Notes: generated from the letters alone by a model not told the origin. Positions 19,893-27,223 are shown, counted from the first letter of the stretch. The stretch: DNA of 38,980 nt from Nisaea nitritireducens (GCF_014904795.1 NZ_JACZFS010000071.1:1-38980); one strand, 5' to 3'. Numbers and translations: made by a program.

Positions 19893-20025
19893 AACTCCAC
19901 TCCAATTTCAGGCGCGCAGCAAGCCCCTCTGAGGAGGTCGGGAAGGTCGGCTATAACGATGCCGGGGGCGTTGGGATGCCGACGGGTTTGCATGATTTTC
20001 ATGACCTTTTTAATGCAACTATGGC

Positions 20026-20053
20026 GAGTATATGCATAATATTTTACTCAGTG
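20026..20053 (-). promoter_or_regulatory. Candidate operator, copy 1 of the cluster motif
   Basis: On the minus strand 20053-20039 reads CACTGAGTAAAATAT, about 150 bases before the synthase GTG. The plus strand carries GAGTA at 20026-20030 and its inverse TACTC at 20045-20049, so the site is a loose dyad. The motif matches those at 20212, 23194 and 26602. The regulator is unknown. Confidence 0.45.
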
Positions 20054-20077
20054 CAAGAAGGCTTGTTTTTCGAAATA

Positions 20078-20107
20078 AAGCCGGGGAAATAGCAGGCTTT
20101 CCGGCTT
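20078..20107. repeat. Inverted repeat in the synthase leader
   Basis: AAGCCGG (20078-20084) and CCGGCTT (20101-20107) form a perfect 7-bp stem with a 16-base loop; AAAGCC/GGCTTT offers an alternative pairing. It lies about 190 bases upstream of the synthase start on the minus strand. It could be a leader hairpin or a protein site; there is no T-run to make it a clear terminator. Confidence 0.35.
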
Positions 20108-20203
20108 CTGTTCAGGAGGTTTTTCCCGCTGCGATGTTTTTTATGTGACCAATAATTGTGAGACGCGTTGCTGTTTGATGATCGCTAAAAGCACCTAAAA
20201 GTA

Positions 20204-20226
20204 GTAGAGTAAATTTCTACTCAATT
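20204..20226. promoter_or_regulatory. Candidate operator, copy 2 of the cluster motif
   Basis: On the minus strand the sequence reads AATTGAGTAGAAATT (20226-20212). The arms GAGTA (20207-20211) and TACTC (20218-20222) are inverted around a 6-base centre, and GTAGA/TCTAC forms a second overlapping dyad. The site lies about 25 bases upstream of the PPTase GTG, a position where a bound protein or RNA polymerase would act directly. Confidence 0.45.
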
Positions 20227-20251
20227 AGAAAGCTGAACGGGACGGAGTCAA

Positions 20252-21079
20252 GTGACGGCTGCCGGACCGATCCAGGGGCGGGGCCGATACGTGAGGATGG
20301 ATGAAGTTGAGGTCTGGGTGTCGAGGCCTGACGTGGTCGGAGGCGGACATCTCCCGGCGTTTCGCAGTGTGCTCAATGCTGAAGAGCGCGCCCGGGCCGG
20401 GTGCTTCCATTTTCCGGAGGATCAGAGGAGTTATATCTGCGCGCATGCGCTGACCAGGTGCGTCCTCGAAGCTGTATCCGGGACCCCTGCGCGGGACTTT
20501 AACTTCCGGGTTGGGCACTACGGCAAACCTGAAATCGATGAGTATCCGGAGCAGGCTCGGTTGCGCTTCAACCTCTCGCATTCACGCGGGCTGGTTTGCT
20601 GTGCGGTCAGCCGGGAGCGGGATGTTGGCATCGATGTCGAATGGGTTGGCCGCGATACTGATATCGATGGCCTGGCGCGTAAGGTTTTTGCTGCGGACGA
20701 GGTGGCTTACCTCGGGCGGCTGGAGGGCTGCGCCCGCCGCGACGCATTCTTCGCAATCTGGACGCTGAAGGAGGCGTACACGAAGGCTGTCGGGCGAGGG
20801 CTGTCTATTCCGCTGGATGGTTTTTCCGTTTGCCTTGATTCCCTGTCTCTCGTGATCGGCCAGTCATTGCTCGATGACCCGGATGCCGGAAACGGGGCGG
20901 ACTGGCAGGTCCGACTGGCGCCGCCAATACCGGGATATAAGCTGGCCGTGGCGGTTCGCGCCGGTCGATCCGGCCGGATGGTCTATCGATTTCGCGAGGT
21001 CACGCCAGATGCGCTCGCGGCTCTGTGTTGCGTGCCGAAGGGGACCGGCAGAACGGGCTTCGAGCCCGCCTTTACATAG
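20252..21079 (+). CDS. Sfp-type 4'-phosphopantetheinyl transferase
   Basis: Transfers phosphopantetheine from CoA to carrier-protein serines. It is 275 residues from GTG 20252, or 260 from ATG 20297 (MDEVEVW); the GTG has GGAG four bases upstream, so the start is uncertain. The Sfp/AcpS2 signatures are present: RFNLSHSRGLV, then VGIDVEWV with the Mg-binding Asp and Glu, then the WTLKEAYTKAVGRGL motif. The length fits the Sfp group rather than AcpS. It is divergent from the synthase and most likely activates its three ACPs and three or more PCPs. The secreted lectin-like gene follows 31 bases downstream on the same strand, so both are probably co-transcribed. Confidence 0.95.
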   Translation: MTAAGPIQGRGRYVRMDEVEVWVSRPDVVGGGHLPAFRSVLNAEERARAGCFHFPEDQRSYICAHALTRCVLEAVSGTPARDFNFRVGHYGKPEIDEYPEQARLRFNLSHSRGLVCCAVSRERDVGIDVEWVGRDTDIDGLARKVFAADEVAYLGRLEGCARRDAFFAIWTLKEAYTKAVGRGLSIPLDGFSVCLDSLSLVIGQSLLDDPDAGNGADWQVRLAPPIPGYKLAVAVRAGRSGRMVYRFREVTPDALAALCCVPKGTGRTGFEPAFT

Positions 21080-21110
21080 AAATTGCTGATTGTGCAGGGA
21101 GACTTAGCGG

Positions 21111-21611
21111 ATGCGAATGGAATTGATGCGCCGATTGCCTGTTGCCTGCGGGGTGGCCTTGTTCTTGATGTGGCCTGATCCGGGCTCCGCTCGATCTGAA
21201 TGCGGTGGCGGCGATATCCGATTAGCCGACGGCTTGGCGGTGTGTCCGTCGTGGAGTGAGACCGGTTGCGAAGCTGAAAAGGGTGTCCCGGGCGGGTGTG
21301 GTTCTTCGATCAGAGTATCGAGCGCCAAGTACGGCTCTGGGGATCAATGGTGTTCCGGGCTGGGGTGGGTGGCGCGTATCTGCAACGGTCGCGACACTTG
21401 TACCGTCACGCTCCCCGATGTCGGAACGCAATGGTCGAATGGCGGAGAACACGCGCTTTTGCGCCGGGAATTGATTTGTGGACCGCTCAACAAGGTTCGC
21501 AGGCTTTTGTATATCGGTTGGTATTGCAGCGATGGGGCGACGGCGTTGGATCAGCCCGAAGTCGTGGTCGGGGATGGTGGTCGCGCCACGCTTTCCTGCG
21601 CCCCACGCTGA
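21111..21611 (+). CDS. Secreted cysteine-rich protein resembling SUEL/rhamnose-binding (Gal_Lectin) domains
   Basis: A 166-residue protein with a signal peptide: after MRRL comes a hydrophobic stretch (PVACGVALFLMW) and a likely cut near GSARS. The mature part has ten cysteines. The pattern IRVSSAKYG, then ARICNGRDTCTV, then a basic/hydrophobic LLYIGWYC matches the SUEL-type lectin layout (I-V-AxYG ... CNG..xC.V ... L.V.Y.C). A single domain fills the protein, with about 20 further residues after WYC. The start is ATG 21111 with GGGAG about 10 bases upstream; ATG 21126 is an alternative. It follows the PPTase closely. A carbohydrate-binding role at the cell surface or outside is inferred from the fold resemblance only. 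Its link to the lipopeptide is unknown. Confidence 0.7.
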   Translation: MRMELMRRLPVACGVALFLMWPDPGSARSECGGGDIRLADGLAVCPSWSETGCEAEKGVPGGCGSSIRVSSAKYGSGDQWCSGLGWVARICNGRDTCTVTLPDVGTQWSNGGEHALLRRELICGPLNKVRRLLYIGWYCSDGATALDQPEVVVGDGGRATLSCAPR

Positions 21612-21634
21612 GGTGAGTTTGAGTTTTCAGGGGG

Positions 21635-21832
21635 TCAGTTCGAGGTGCGTCGTGTACTGGTGATGACGAGGAACAGCAAGGTGAAAAACGGCGAGACGAT
21701 ATAAGACAGAATGAAAAATCCCCAAAAGCCCAGAAGCCGGTCGCGTCCATAGAGGCCGACCAATGCGCAGCTAATGAAGTAGATTATGACAAGTGTCGCG
21801 AATGTAAGTTGCGGCGGCCAAAGGTATTCCAC
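21635..21832 (-). CDS. Small two-helix membrane protein, function unknown
   Basis: A 65-residue protein with two hydrophobic segments (LTFATLVIIYFISCALVGLY and a second from GFWGFFILSY through FLVIT) joined by GRDRLLGFWG. The GRDRxxGFWGxFxLS(Y/L)xxSP pattern recalls short inner-membrane proteins found widely in bacteria, which supports it being a real gene. The start is GTG 21832, with only a weak purine-rich stretch (GAGAGAGCGG) upstream. It is convergent with the lectin gene, ending 23 bases from it, and lies just downstream of the terminator of the DUF697 gene. No function can be assigned. Confidence 0.6.
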   Translation of the reverse strand: MEYLWPPQLTFATLVIIYFISCALVGLYGRDRLLGFWGFFILSYIVSPFFTLLFLVITSTRRTSN

Positions 21833-21859
21833 GTTCCGCTCTCTCTCGATGACTTAACC

Positions 21860-21885
21860 AAAAAAAACGAGCGCGCTCGCGCATA
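21860..21885 (-). terminator. Intrinsic terminator downstream of the DUF697 gene
   Basis: On the minus strand a GC-rich self-complementary stem (CGAGCGCGCTCG, with GCGC-GAGC-GCGC as an alternative fold) is followed immediately by eight Ts. It lies about 100 bases past the DUF697 stop and before the small membrane protein, so it would end the leftward transcript. Confidence 0.7.
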
Positions 21886-21980
21886 TCCTCGGGGGCATGC
21901 GCCCATCTCGACGGCTCAGGCGCTCCGCCCTAGCGCGCCCGTGGTTTTGAAGGTCACGGACGCGCCGGGCTCGAGGCCGG

Positions 21981-23075
21981 TTATGCGGCTTGCTGTGCGG
22001 TAGCGGCTTCAGCCTTTTCCTTGGTCGCAAGGTCATTCATGACCTTTTTGACCCTTGCCGTGGTTTCTTCAATGCTCACCGAGTCGAGGTCCTTGTTCTG
22101 CTCGAAGATGTCGGTGAAGACTGTGCCGATGGCGTAGGTCACCATCCATGAATATGTGGGCATCGCGACAAAGCCGAGCAGCTGCCCGAAGAGCGGTATG
22201 GAGCGGATCAGCCCGATGGTGCCGGTCTTCAGGGTCGTCGGGATGATGGCGCCCAGAACAGCGGAGAGCAAAGTCCGCCCGAGGTTGCCGGAGAATGGCA
22301 CCTTATAAAGTTGGGCCAGCCGGCTCAGCATCATGAGCTGAACGGTAGCAAGTCCAGCAATGTCGACGACGACAAAGGGGATCACGCCGACGCCGGCTCC
22401 GATCGCGCTGTAGGTGGCGACGATCCGGTTCGCTTTAAGCCGGTCTTGCTGGAGCAATTGGGTCTTGGCCAACTCATACTTGACGAGGTGGCCTTCATCG
22501 GGTTGCCCTGCATTTGTGTTTTTGGCGTCGGTGTCTGGGTCGGGTTGTCCGGCTTGCGCGGTTTTGGCTGCGTTGCCTGCATCGGTTTGTGCGGTCATTG
22601 CTGAAACTTCCTTTCTAATGTCTCGGTCTTTGCTCGGAATGCGCTTTTCGCGATCATCCGACCTTGCCGCCGCGACGCCGGTCACGGCGGTTCCGACCTG
22701 TCCGTTGGGCTGGCCGGATTTCTCTGTCCTGGTTTTCAGTTCCTTTTGCAGCCCGTCTGCTTGTGCCTGTGACTGGCGCAGAGAGCTTTCGAGCCGCTTG
22801 AGTTCCCTGTCTCGATCGGCTGATTCCTTCTTCAGCTTCTCTTTGGTTCGGTTCGCACTCTCGACTCTCCTTTGAAGTGCTTTTGCTTCCCGGTCGCGCG
22901 CGGCTTGAGTCTCTCTCCGCGCTGCGGCTTCGGTTTCCGCTGTCTGGCGGTGCGCATTTGCCGCGTCGATCGCCTTTTTTGCATTCTGCCTTTCGCGTTC
23001 AGTGGCCTTGGTTTCCCTCTTCAGACGGGCGATTTCCCGCTTGAGGTCTTGAGTGTTGTTGGGGTCTTCGGTCAC
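21981..23075 (-). CDS. Coiled-coil protein with C-terminal DUF697-type membrane domain
   Basis: The N-terminal half is a charged K/R/E/A-rich heptad region predicted to be a long coiled coil. A Q/D/P-rich linker follows. The C-terminal part (about 120 residues, from ATYSAIGAGVGVIPFVVVDI through TLLSAVLGAIIPTTL to YAIGTVFTDIFEQ) resembles DUF697/YcjF-like hydrophobic domains often seen with membrane-remodelling or stress proteins. I chose GTG 23075 because GAGG lies eight bases upstream; TTG 23135 is possible but lacks a ribosome site. An internal ATG at 22598 has AAGGAAG upstream and would give a DUF697-only form of about 205 residues. The SPFH gene ends 281 bases upstream on the same strand. 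A role in membrane organisation or protection is an inference from this pairing. Confidence 0.8.
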   Translation of the reverse strand: MTEDPNNTQDLKREIARLKRETKATERERQNAKKAIDAANAHRQTAETEAAARRETQAARDREAKALQRRVESANRTKEKLKKESADRDRELKRLESSLRQSQAQADGLQKELKTRTEKSGQPNGQVGTAVTGVAAARSDDREKRIPSKDRDIRKEVSAMTAQTDAGNAAKTAQAGQPDPDTDAKNTNAGQPDEGHLVKYELAKTQLLQQDRLKANRIVATYSAIGAGVGVIPFVVVDIAGLATVQLMMLSRLAQLYKVPFSGNLGRTLLSAVLGAIIPTTLKTGTIGLIRSIPLFGQLLGFVAMPTYSWMVTYAIGTVFTDIFEQNKDLDSVSIEETTARVKKVMNDLATKEKAEAATAQQAA

Positions 23076-23191
23076 TTCGGAAGCCTCAAAACTTGATGAA
23101 GGAGCCAAATTCACTTGAATGACACGCGGTCCCAATTTTTACGGGAGGCGATATCATTAAATTCATCTTATAAGAGAATAGCATATTATTA

Positions 23192-23212
23192 ATTGAGTAA
23201 AAACATATTTAT
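23192..23212 (+). promoter_or_regulatory. Candidate operator, copy 3 of the cluster motif
   Basis: TGAGTAAAAACATATTTAT at 23194-23212, inside the AT-rich 281-bp gap between the SPFH stop and the DUF697 start (GTG 23075). It matches the copy in front of the exporter at 16 of 19 positions. The rest of the gap (23213-23356) shows no gene or clear terminator. Confidence 0.5.
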
Positions 23213-23356
23213 CGAGTTGTGGATTCTTCTCGTGGTTTTCCGGGTTTTGATGTCCGGGTTGTGTGAAAATATTAGTAAAAAGAGATGGTTAGATGGGTGT
23301 GGGTGTGGGGTCGGGTTGAGTCCTCCTTCGCCTTCAGTGGAGCGTGACCGCGACTT

Positions 23357-24553
23357 TTAATTGAGTGGTGAATTTCGTTCGGCGGTTTTTTGTGAGGCGT
23401 TGGTTCCGGCCGGGGGGCGCGCTGTCGTCACCGAAGGGGCGCCCGCGCTTGTGCCGCTGGTTTTGTTCCGGCCGGGATCCAGATCCGCTGTGGAGCTGTT
23501 GGGAAAGATGCCGTCCCCTGTATTAGCGCGTTGCGGCGATTTCGCGGTTGGGGTGTCCGATTGCCGGCCGAGCAGCGCCTCGAGTTCAGTCCCTGGGTGT
23601 GTGCCCGGGGCGGGAGCGCCGGCATTGCCTGGGTTATTGTCGAGAGGGCCGAGAATGATCGGCAGCCCGTCTTTCCCCGAGCCGATAAGGACGATCTTGC
23701 TGTTGTTCGATAGCGCCAGCTGCAAGGTGGCATCGATACCTTTCCATCGCAGATATGCGTCCGTTATCCCGTCGCTCACGATCCTCTGAAAGGATTGGAT
23801 GCCTCGGGCCTCAATGGCCTTGCGCTCACTCTCCTTGCGCTCGCGATCCAGGCGGAAATTGTATTCCTGATTGATGTGGAACTGTTCTTCCTTGCGCTCG
23901 ATGGCTCTCTCGACCAGGTGAGGCAGGGTGACGCTGCGGACGGATACGTCGTGCAAATTAACGACTGGATCCGGCGCGTCGGGCAAGGGCGGCAGTTTGC
24001 GGGTTGCACGTTCTTTGGCTTCTGTCGCGATCACATCCTGTGTCACTTGCACCAATTGTTCTTTTGCGACAGCCAGGATCGCTTCTTCCACGTCTTCGCG
24101 GTTTGTGGAGTAAAGCTGGACGGGTGAATATTTTGCGGCCTCGGCCCGGGCGATGGCCCCGATCTTCGGGATCAGCACCGTGTTCAGGTAGTTCGGTCCG
24201 AGATACTTGTGCAGCAAACCGATCCGTTTGCGGGAGATCCGGAAGCGGAATGTGATGTTTGCGCCGATGGCCAGCCCATTGGCGGAAATGATGTCGTAAT
24301 CCTCGCTGACCCTCTGCATACGTGCGTCATACGAGATAATCTTGTTCCAGGGCAGGATCAGACGGTTACCTTCGCGGTAGAAGCGGTTGGTTATGGTCCC
24401 GTTGTCGAACCGTTTCCATAGGACGCCGATATAGCCAGCTGGAATGGTGATCACCATGTTCGGGGTGAAATAGATCATGATGAACGCGGCGATCATGAAG
24501 GCGATGGTCACACCCGGCAGACTGCGCATCATGAAGTTTTTCAGGGCTTTCAT
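23357..24553 (-). CDS. SPFH/Band 7 (prohibitin-like) membrane protein
   Basis: 398 residues. One N-terminal transmembrane helix (about 14-32, TIAFMIAAFIMIYF) precedes an SPFH domain: ITIPAGYIGVLWKRFDNGT, then GANITFRFRI, then the region LVERAIERKEEQFHINQEYN leading into a charged helix rich in R/E/K. The stretch ending SKIVLIGSGKDGLPIILG is typical of prohibitin-like family members. The last 90 residues are low-complexity, rich in P/G/T/S. SPFH proteins oligomerise into membrane microdomain scaffolds. The start is ATG 24553 with AAGGGAA about 10 bases upstream. It lies between the exporter and the DUF697 gene, all leftward. A part in self-protection or in localising the exporter is inferred only. 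Confidence 0.88.
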   Translation of the reverse strand: MKALKNFMMRSLPGVTIAFMIAAFIMIYFTPNMVITIPAGYIGVLWKRFDNGTITNRFYREGNRLILPWNKIISYDARMQRVSEDYDIISANGLAIGANITFRFRISRKRIGLLHKYLGPNYLNTVLIPKIGAIARAEAAKYSPVQLYSTNREDVEEAILAVAKEQLVQVTQDVIATEAKERATRKLPPLPDAPDPVVNLHDVSVRSVTLPHLVERAIERKEEQFHINQEYNFRLDRERKESERKAIEARGIQSFQRIVSDGITDAYLRWKGIDATLQLALSNNSKIVLIGSGKDGLPIILGPLDNNPGNAGAPAPGTHPGTELEALLGRQSDTPTAKSPQRANTGDGIFPNSSTADLDPGRNKTSGTSAGAPSVTTARPPAGTNASQKTAERNSPLN

Positions 24554-24774
24554 GCTCCAAATTCCCTTATGGGCGCTCTCAGGGCGGGTATCGACTCCCG
24601 GGGCTCGATCACCGGATTTTCTTTTGCCGCCACCCGCACCTGTCTGTTTCTCACTATATGTTCATCGGCATGGGTAGTTACAACTTTTAGAGGTTATGTG
24701 ATAATTTATGCAATCAAAAGGGTTTGCCTGGCCGTGGCGCGTTTTTCAGATGTCTGGCAATCCGCCGTTGCTGC
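24554..24774. other. Intergenic region between exporter and SPFH gene
   Basis: 221 bases. The minus strand has an AT-rich stretch (around 24660-24730) that could hold a promoter for the SPFH gene. I found neither the TGAGTA motif nor a clear terminator after the exporter stop. Confidence 0.4.
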
Positions 24775-26445
24775 TTAATGCGTTGATTCGTTCTGGGGCG
24801 AACGGGATGGCACGAGACGGCCTTCGACCATGTGTAAACAGCGGTCTGCGACGTCGAAATACTGGTCGTCATGCGTTACGGCGATGACCGTCTTGCCGTC
24901 CCGTTTCATCTCCGGCAGGAGCTCCCGGTAGAATTTCCGCCGGAACTGCGGGTCCTGGTCGGCGGCCCATTCGTCCAGGATGTAAATGGAGCGCTCCTCA
25001 AGCAGGCTGACCACAAGAGCGAGCCGTTTGCGCTGGCCGGTCGAGAGTTCGACAGTTGAAAACTCGTCGTCGATCAACTGGGTCTTGCTCTGGATTTCCA
25101 TATGTTCCATCAGGCGCCGGGCTTTTTCGCCATCTCCCAGATCGACGCCATACAGGCGTTTGAAGAGGTGGAAATCGCCGAAGATGATAGAGATCAGGTT
25201 GCGATATTCATCGTAGGTCTCGGGCCCGATTTCCCGGCCGTTGACGCACATGGAGCCTGAGACCGGATAATAGAGGCCGGCGAGAATCTTGATTAATGTC
25301 GACTTGCCGGAGCCATTGCCCCCGGTGATGAAGATCAACTCGCCCTTACGGATCTTCAAATCCACCGGCCCCATAACAAAAGGATTGTCAGCCTGTAGCC
25401 CCTGATAGTGGAAGCTGACCTGTTTCAGTTCGAGTTCCTCGAAGCTCTCGCCGAGCAGGTTGGGCTGGTGATCTTCTGTTTCGCCGGCAGCCTCGGTGAG
25501 TGTTTGATCGAGACGCTTGATGTTCTCGGCCGCGGAATTGGCGTTGGCGAAGATTGCCATGAAGTTAACCAGAAAGCCGATCGGCCCGATCAGGAACAAG
25601 GTCGCCGTCGCGGTTTTGATGACGACCTCGTGGTAATCGGTGCCGACGCTATGGAAGAATTTCCCGAACTGCGGGACGAGGAAAACCATGGCGGCGACAA
25701 GGAAATAGAACATTGTCTGGGAGAGAATGAAGCTTTTGGCTATCCCCGACTGACTGTTCTTTTTCTTGTCCATCGCCTCTAGGGAAATCTGCTCCAGGTC
25801 GGCGTAGAGGGCGTCGCTGCGGGTCTTGTTCAGCCGAACTTCCTTGAATCCTTCCAGGAGGTCGGTGAGGAGGTCGAACAACCGGTTTTCCGTAACTGCT
25901 GCTTCCTGCAACTCGGCGTTCAGGCCTTTGAGGTTCTTCCCGTAGAACCAGGTTGCGGCCACGATGAAGGCTACGCATACGGCGAAAGCGATGCGGGAAA
26001 GCCAGGCGATGTAGAGCAGCGTAAAGAGAACCAGTATTGCGGACTGCGCACCAACGACGAGCGATTGCGCTGCTTGCGAGAGGGTCAGGGTATCCTTGTT
26101 GATACTGGCATAGATGAAGGAGCGTCCGATCCGCTCCAGAGGGATGAGGTCGGCGGTCCGGATTTTCTCAATCAGGCGTATCCGGATCTTATGGATGATT
26201 TCCTCTACCTCGCGGGTCGAGGAAATCATGACTGTTCGTTGGGCGACGACGTAAATTGCGACGACGATGAGAAAGATGGACAACTGATGGGTCCGTCGCT
26301 CGTCATCGAGCTCGGCAACGTCGCCCGCCGCCAGATTAATCACCGCAAGGACAAGGGCATTGGCCAGTCCGGAGATCGCAGCAAGGAAGGCGAAGCCGAA
26401 CCAGGACGCGCTGGACTCTTTTCGTATCAGCTTGATCAGATCCAA
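24775..26445 (-). CDS. Cyclic-peptide/siderophore-type ABC exporter, fused membrane and ATPase domains (PvdE/SyrD family)
   Basis: 556 residues. Residues 1 to about 320 form a six-helix membrane domain. The ATPase follows with Walker A GGNGSGKST (near 370), signature LSTGQRKR, Walker B IYILDEWAADQDP and the H-loop in VTHDD. The one-chain layout, the LDEWAADQDP Walker B and the length fit the cyclic peptide transporter family that exports lipopeptides and pyoverdine precursors. It most likely moves the acylated peptide product across the inner membrane. It is separated from the synthase by the DUF697 and SPFH genes, on the same strand. The long upstream region (26446-26640) holds two dyads and a copy of the cluster motif, so it probably has its own regulated promoter. 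Confidence 0.94.
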   Translation of the reverse strand: MDLIKLIRKESSASWFGFAFLAAISGLANALVLAVINLAAGDVAELDDERRTHQLSIFLIVVAIYVVAQRTVMISSTREVEEIIHKIRIRLIEKIRTADLIPLERIGRSFIYASINKDTLTLSQAAQSLVVGAQSAILVLFTLLYIAWLSRIAFAVCVAFIVAATWFYGKNLKGLNAELQEAAVTENRLFDLLTDLLEGFKEVRLNKTRSDALYADLEQISLEAMDKKKNSQSGIAKSFILSQTMFYFLVAAMVFLVPQFGKFFHSVGTDYHEVVIKTATATLFLIGPIGFLVNFMAIFANANSAAENIKRLDQTLTEAAGETEDHQPNLLGESFEELELKQVSFHYQGLQADNPFVMGPVDLKIRKGELIFITGGNGSGKSTLIKILAGLYYPVSGSMCVNGREIGPETYDEYRNLISIIFGDFHLFKRLYGVDLGDGEKARRLMEHMEIQSKTQLIDDEFSTVELSTGQRKRLALVVSLLEERSIYILDEWAADQDPQFRRKFYRELLPEMKRDGKTVIAVTHDDQYFDVADRCLHMVEGRLVPSRSPQNESTH

Positions 26446-26581
26446 AAGTTATTCCCCCAAAGATCCCGTTCGGTGTCACCCACCAGCTGTCGGGCGACCG
26501 GAGTTTGAAGGCGTCACTGATGCGTGACCGGCCCGTTGACGATGTCGGGCGACCTTCGTTTTTCTCGTAATGCGATGCGGT

Positions 26582-26598
26582 GATGTATTTTTTACATC
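26582..26598. promoter_or_regulatory. Perfect dyad upstream of the exporter
   Basis: GATGTA and TACATC flank TTTTT. It is a 6-bp perfect inverted repeat, about 140 bases before the exporter ATG and one base before the second dyad. It could be an operator; the T-centre could also support a weak hairpin. Confidence 0.4.
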
Positions 26599-26622
26599 GA
26601 ATGAGTATAAAGATATTCATTC
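26599..26622. promoter_or_regulatory. Candidate operator, copy 4 of the cluster motif, near-perfect 24-bp dyad
   Basis: Arms GAATGAGTAT and ATATTCATTC are inverted around AAAG with a single mismatched pair. The plus-strand reading TGAGTATAAAGATATTCAT (26602-26620) matches the copy at 23194 at 16 of 19 positions. This is the most symmetrical of the four copies and lies about 155 bases upstream of the exporter start. Confidence 0.55.
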
Positions 26623-26640
26623 GGCTATACTTTTTCAATC

Positions 26641-26931
26641 TTGGCGGGGCTGTCTGGCAGGACGACGCCTGAAGTCATCGACCGGCTAAAGCGGATCGAG
26701 GATCTCGGTTATGAGGAGTTTTCGTTCTGGATCGACAGCGGCATGAACACGGAGCGGAAGAAGGCGTCGCTGGCGCGCTTCATCGACGAGGTGGTGTCGG
26801 CCTTTTCAGGAGAGAACCGGTGGCCGTTGTCAGGCGTCTTGCACCTGCATAAGGTTCCGGCTCTCTCCTGCCACCGGAAAACCGACCATGAAAATCCCCG
26901 CACTGCCGTTCACCGTCACCGACTGGTCTGA
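26641..26931 (+). pseudogene. C-terminal remnant of a luciferase-like (LLM class) flavin-dependent oxidoreductase
   Basis: The frame encodes TPEVIDRLKRIEDLGYEEF, then SFWIDSGM, then LARFIDEVVSAF near 26805. This is how LLM-class oxidoreductases end (GTPEEVIxRLKxYEDLGVDEFSFWID...SLELFIxEVxPAF). The 280 or so upstream residues of such an enzyme are absent: the upstream DNA is the exporter promoter and the frame has a TAA at 26608. Past FIDEVVSAF the frame continues without homology I recognise and runs into the cupin start. I read it as a 5'-truncated gene cut at or near 26640, probably non-functional, and as a marker for the edge of inserted cluster DNA. Confidence 0.65.
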
Positions 26932-27220
26932 GGTCACGGAAACCAGACATCCCGGCGAAACAGGCGAAGCCATCTGGCGGACGATGGAAATCGGCGATAT
27001 CCGCATCCGGCAGGTCGAATACTCACCGGGCTACCTGGCCGATCATTGGTGCGACCGGGGGCATATTCTCTATGTGCTGGAAGGCGAGTTGGTCTCCGAG
27101 CTGAAGGACGGCCGCAAGACCATTATGACTGCGGGCATGTCCTATCAGGTCTCGGACTTCGGAGACGCGGCGCACCGGTCCTCGACGGCGACCGGCGCCA
27201 AGCTATTCATCGTGGATTAG
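26888..27220 (+). CDS. DHCW-motif cupin fold protein
   Basis: 110 residues, single small beta-barrel. The segment DHWCDRGHILYVLEGEL carries the family's hallmark and one metal-site histidine cluster; GMSYQVSDFGDAAHRSS follows with a second cupin motif, and the protein ends AKLFIVD as relatives do. The start is ATG 26888, preceded by a poor ribosome site. It is convergent with the enoyl-CoA hydratase, three bases from its stop. The biochemical role of this family is not established to my knowledge. Confidence 0.85.
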   Translation: MKIPALPFTVTDWSEVTETRHPGETGEAIWRTMEIGDIRIRQVEYSPGYLADHWCDRGHILYVLEGELVSELKDGRKTIMTAGMSYQVSDFGDAAHRSSTATGAKLFIVD

Positions 27221-27223
27221 CCG

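Larger units (their letters stand above)
19893..20251. promoter_or_regulatory. Divergent promoter region between the synthase operon and the PPTase gene
   Basis: A 359-bp AT-richer gap with no convincing gene. It must carry promoters for the leftward synthase and the rightward PPTase/lectin pair. It contains two GAGTA...TACTC dyads (20026-20049 and 20207-20222) and a hairpin at 20078-20107, listed separately. The A/T-rich tract around 20030-20050 is the most promoter-like stretch, but I could not fix -35/-10 boxes. Confidence 0.6.

Noticed and set aside
22311-22604. Plus-strand open frames opposite the DUF697 gene
   Set aside because: The minus-strand frame has the membrane domain, a good ribosome site and a terminator; the plus frames are shadows.
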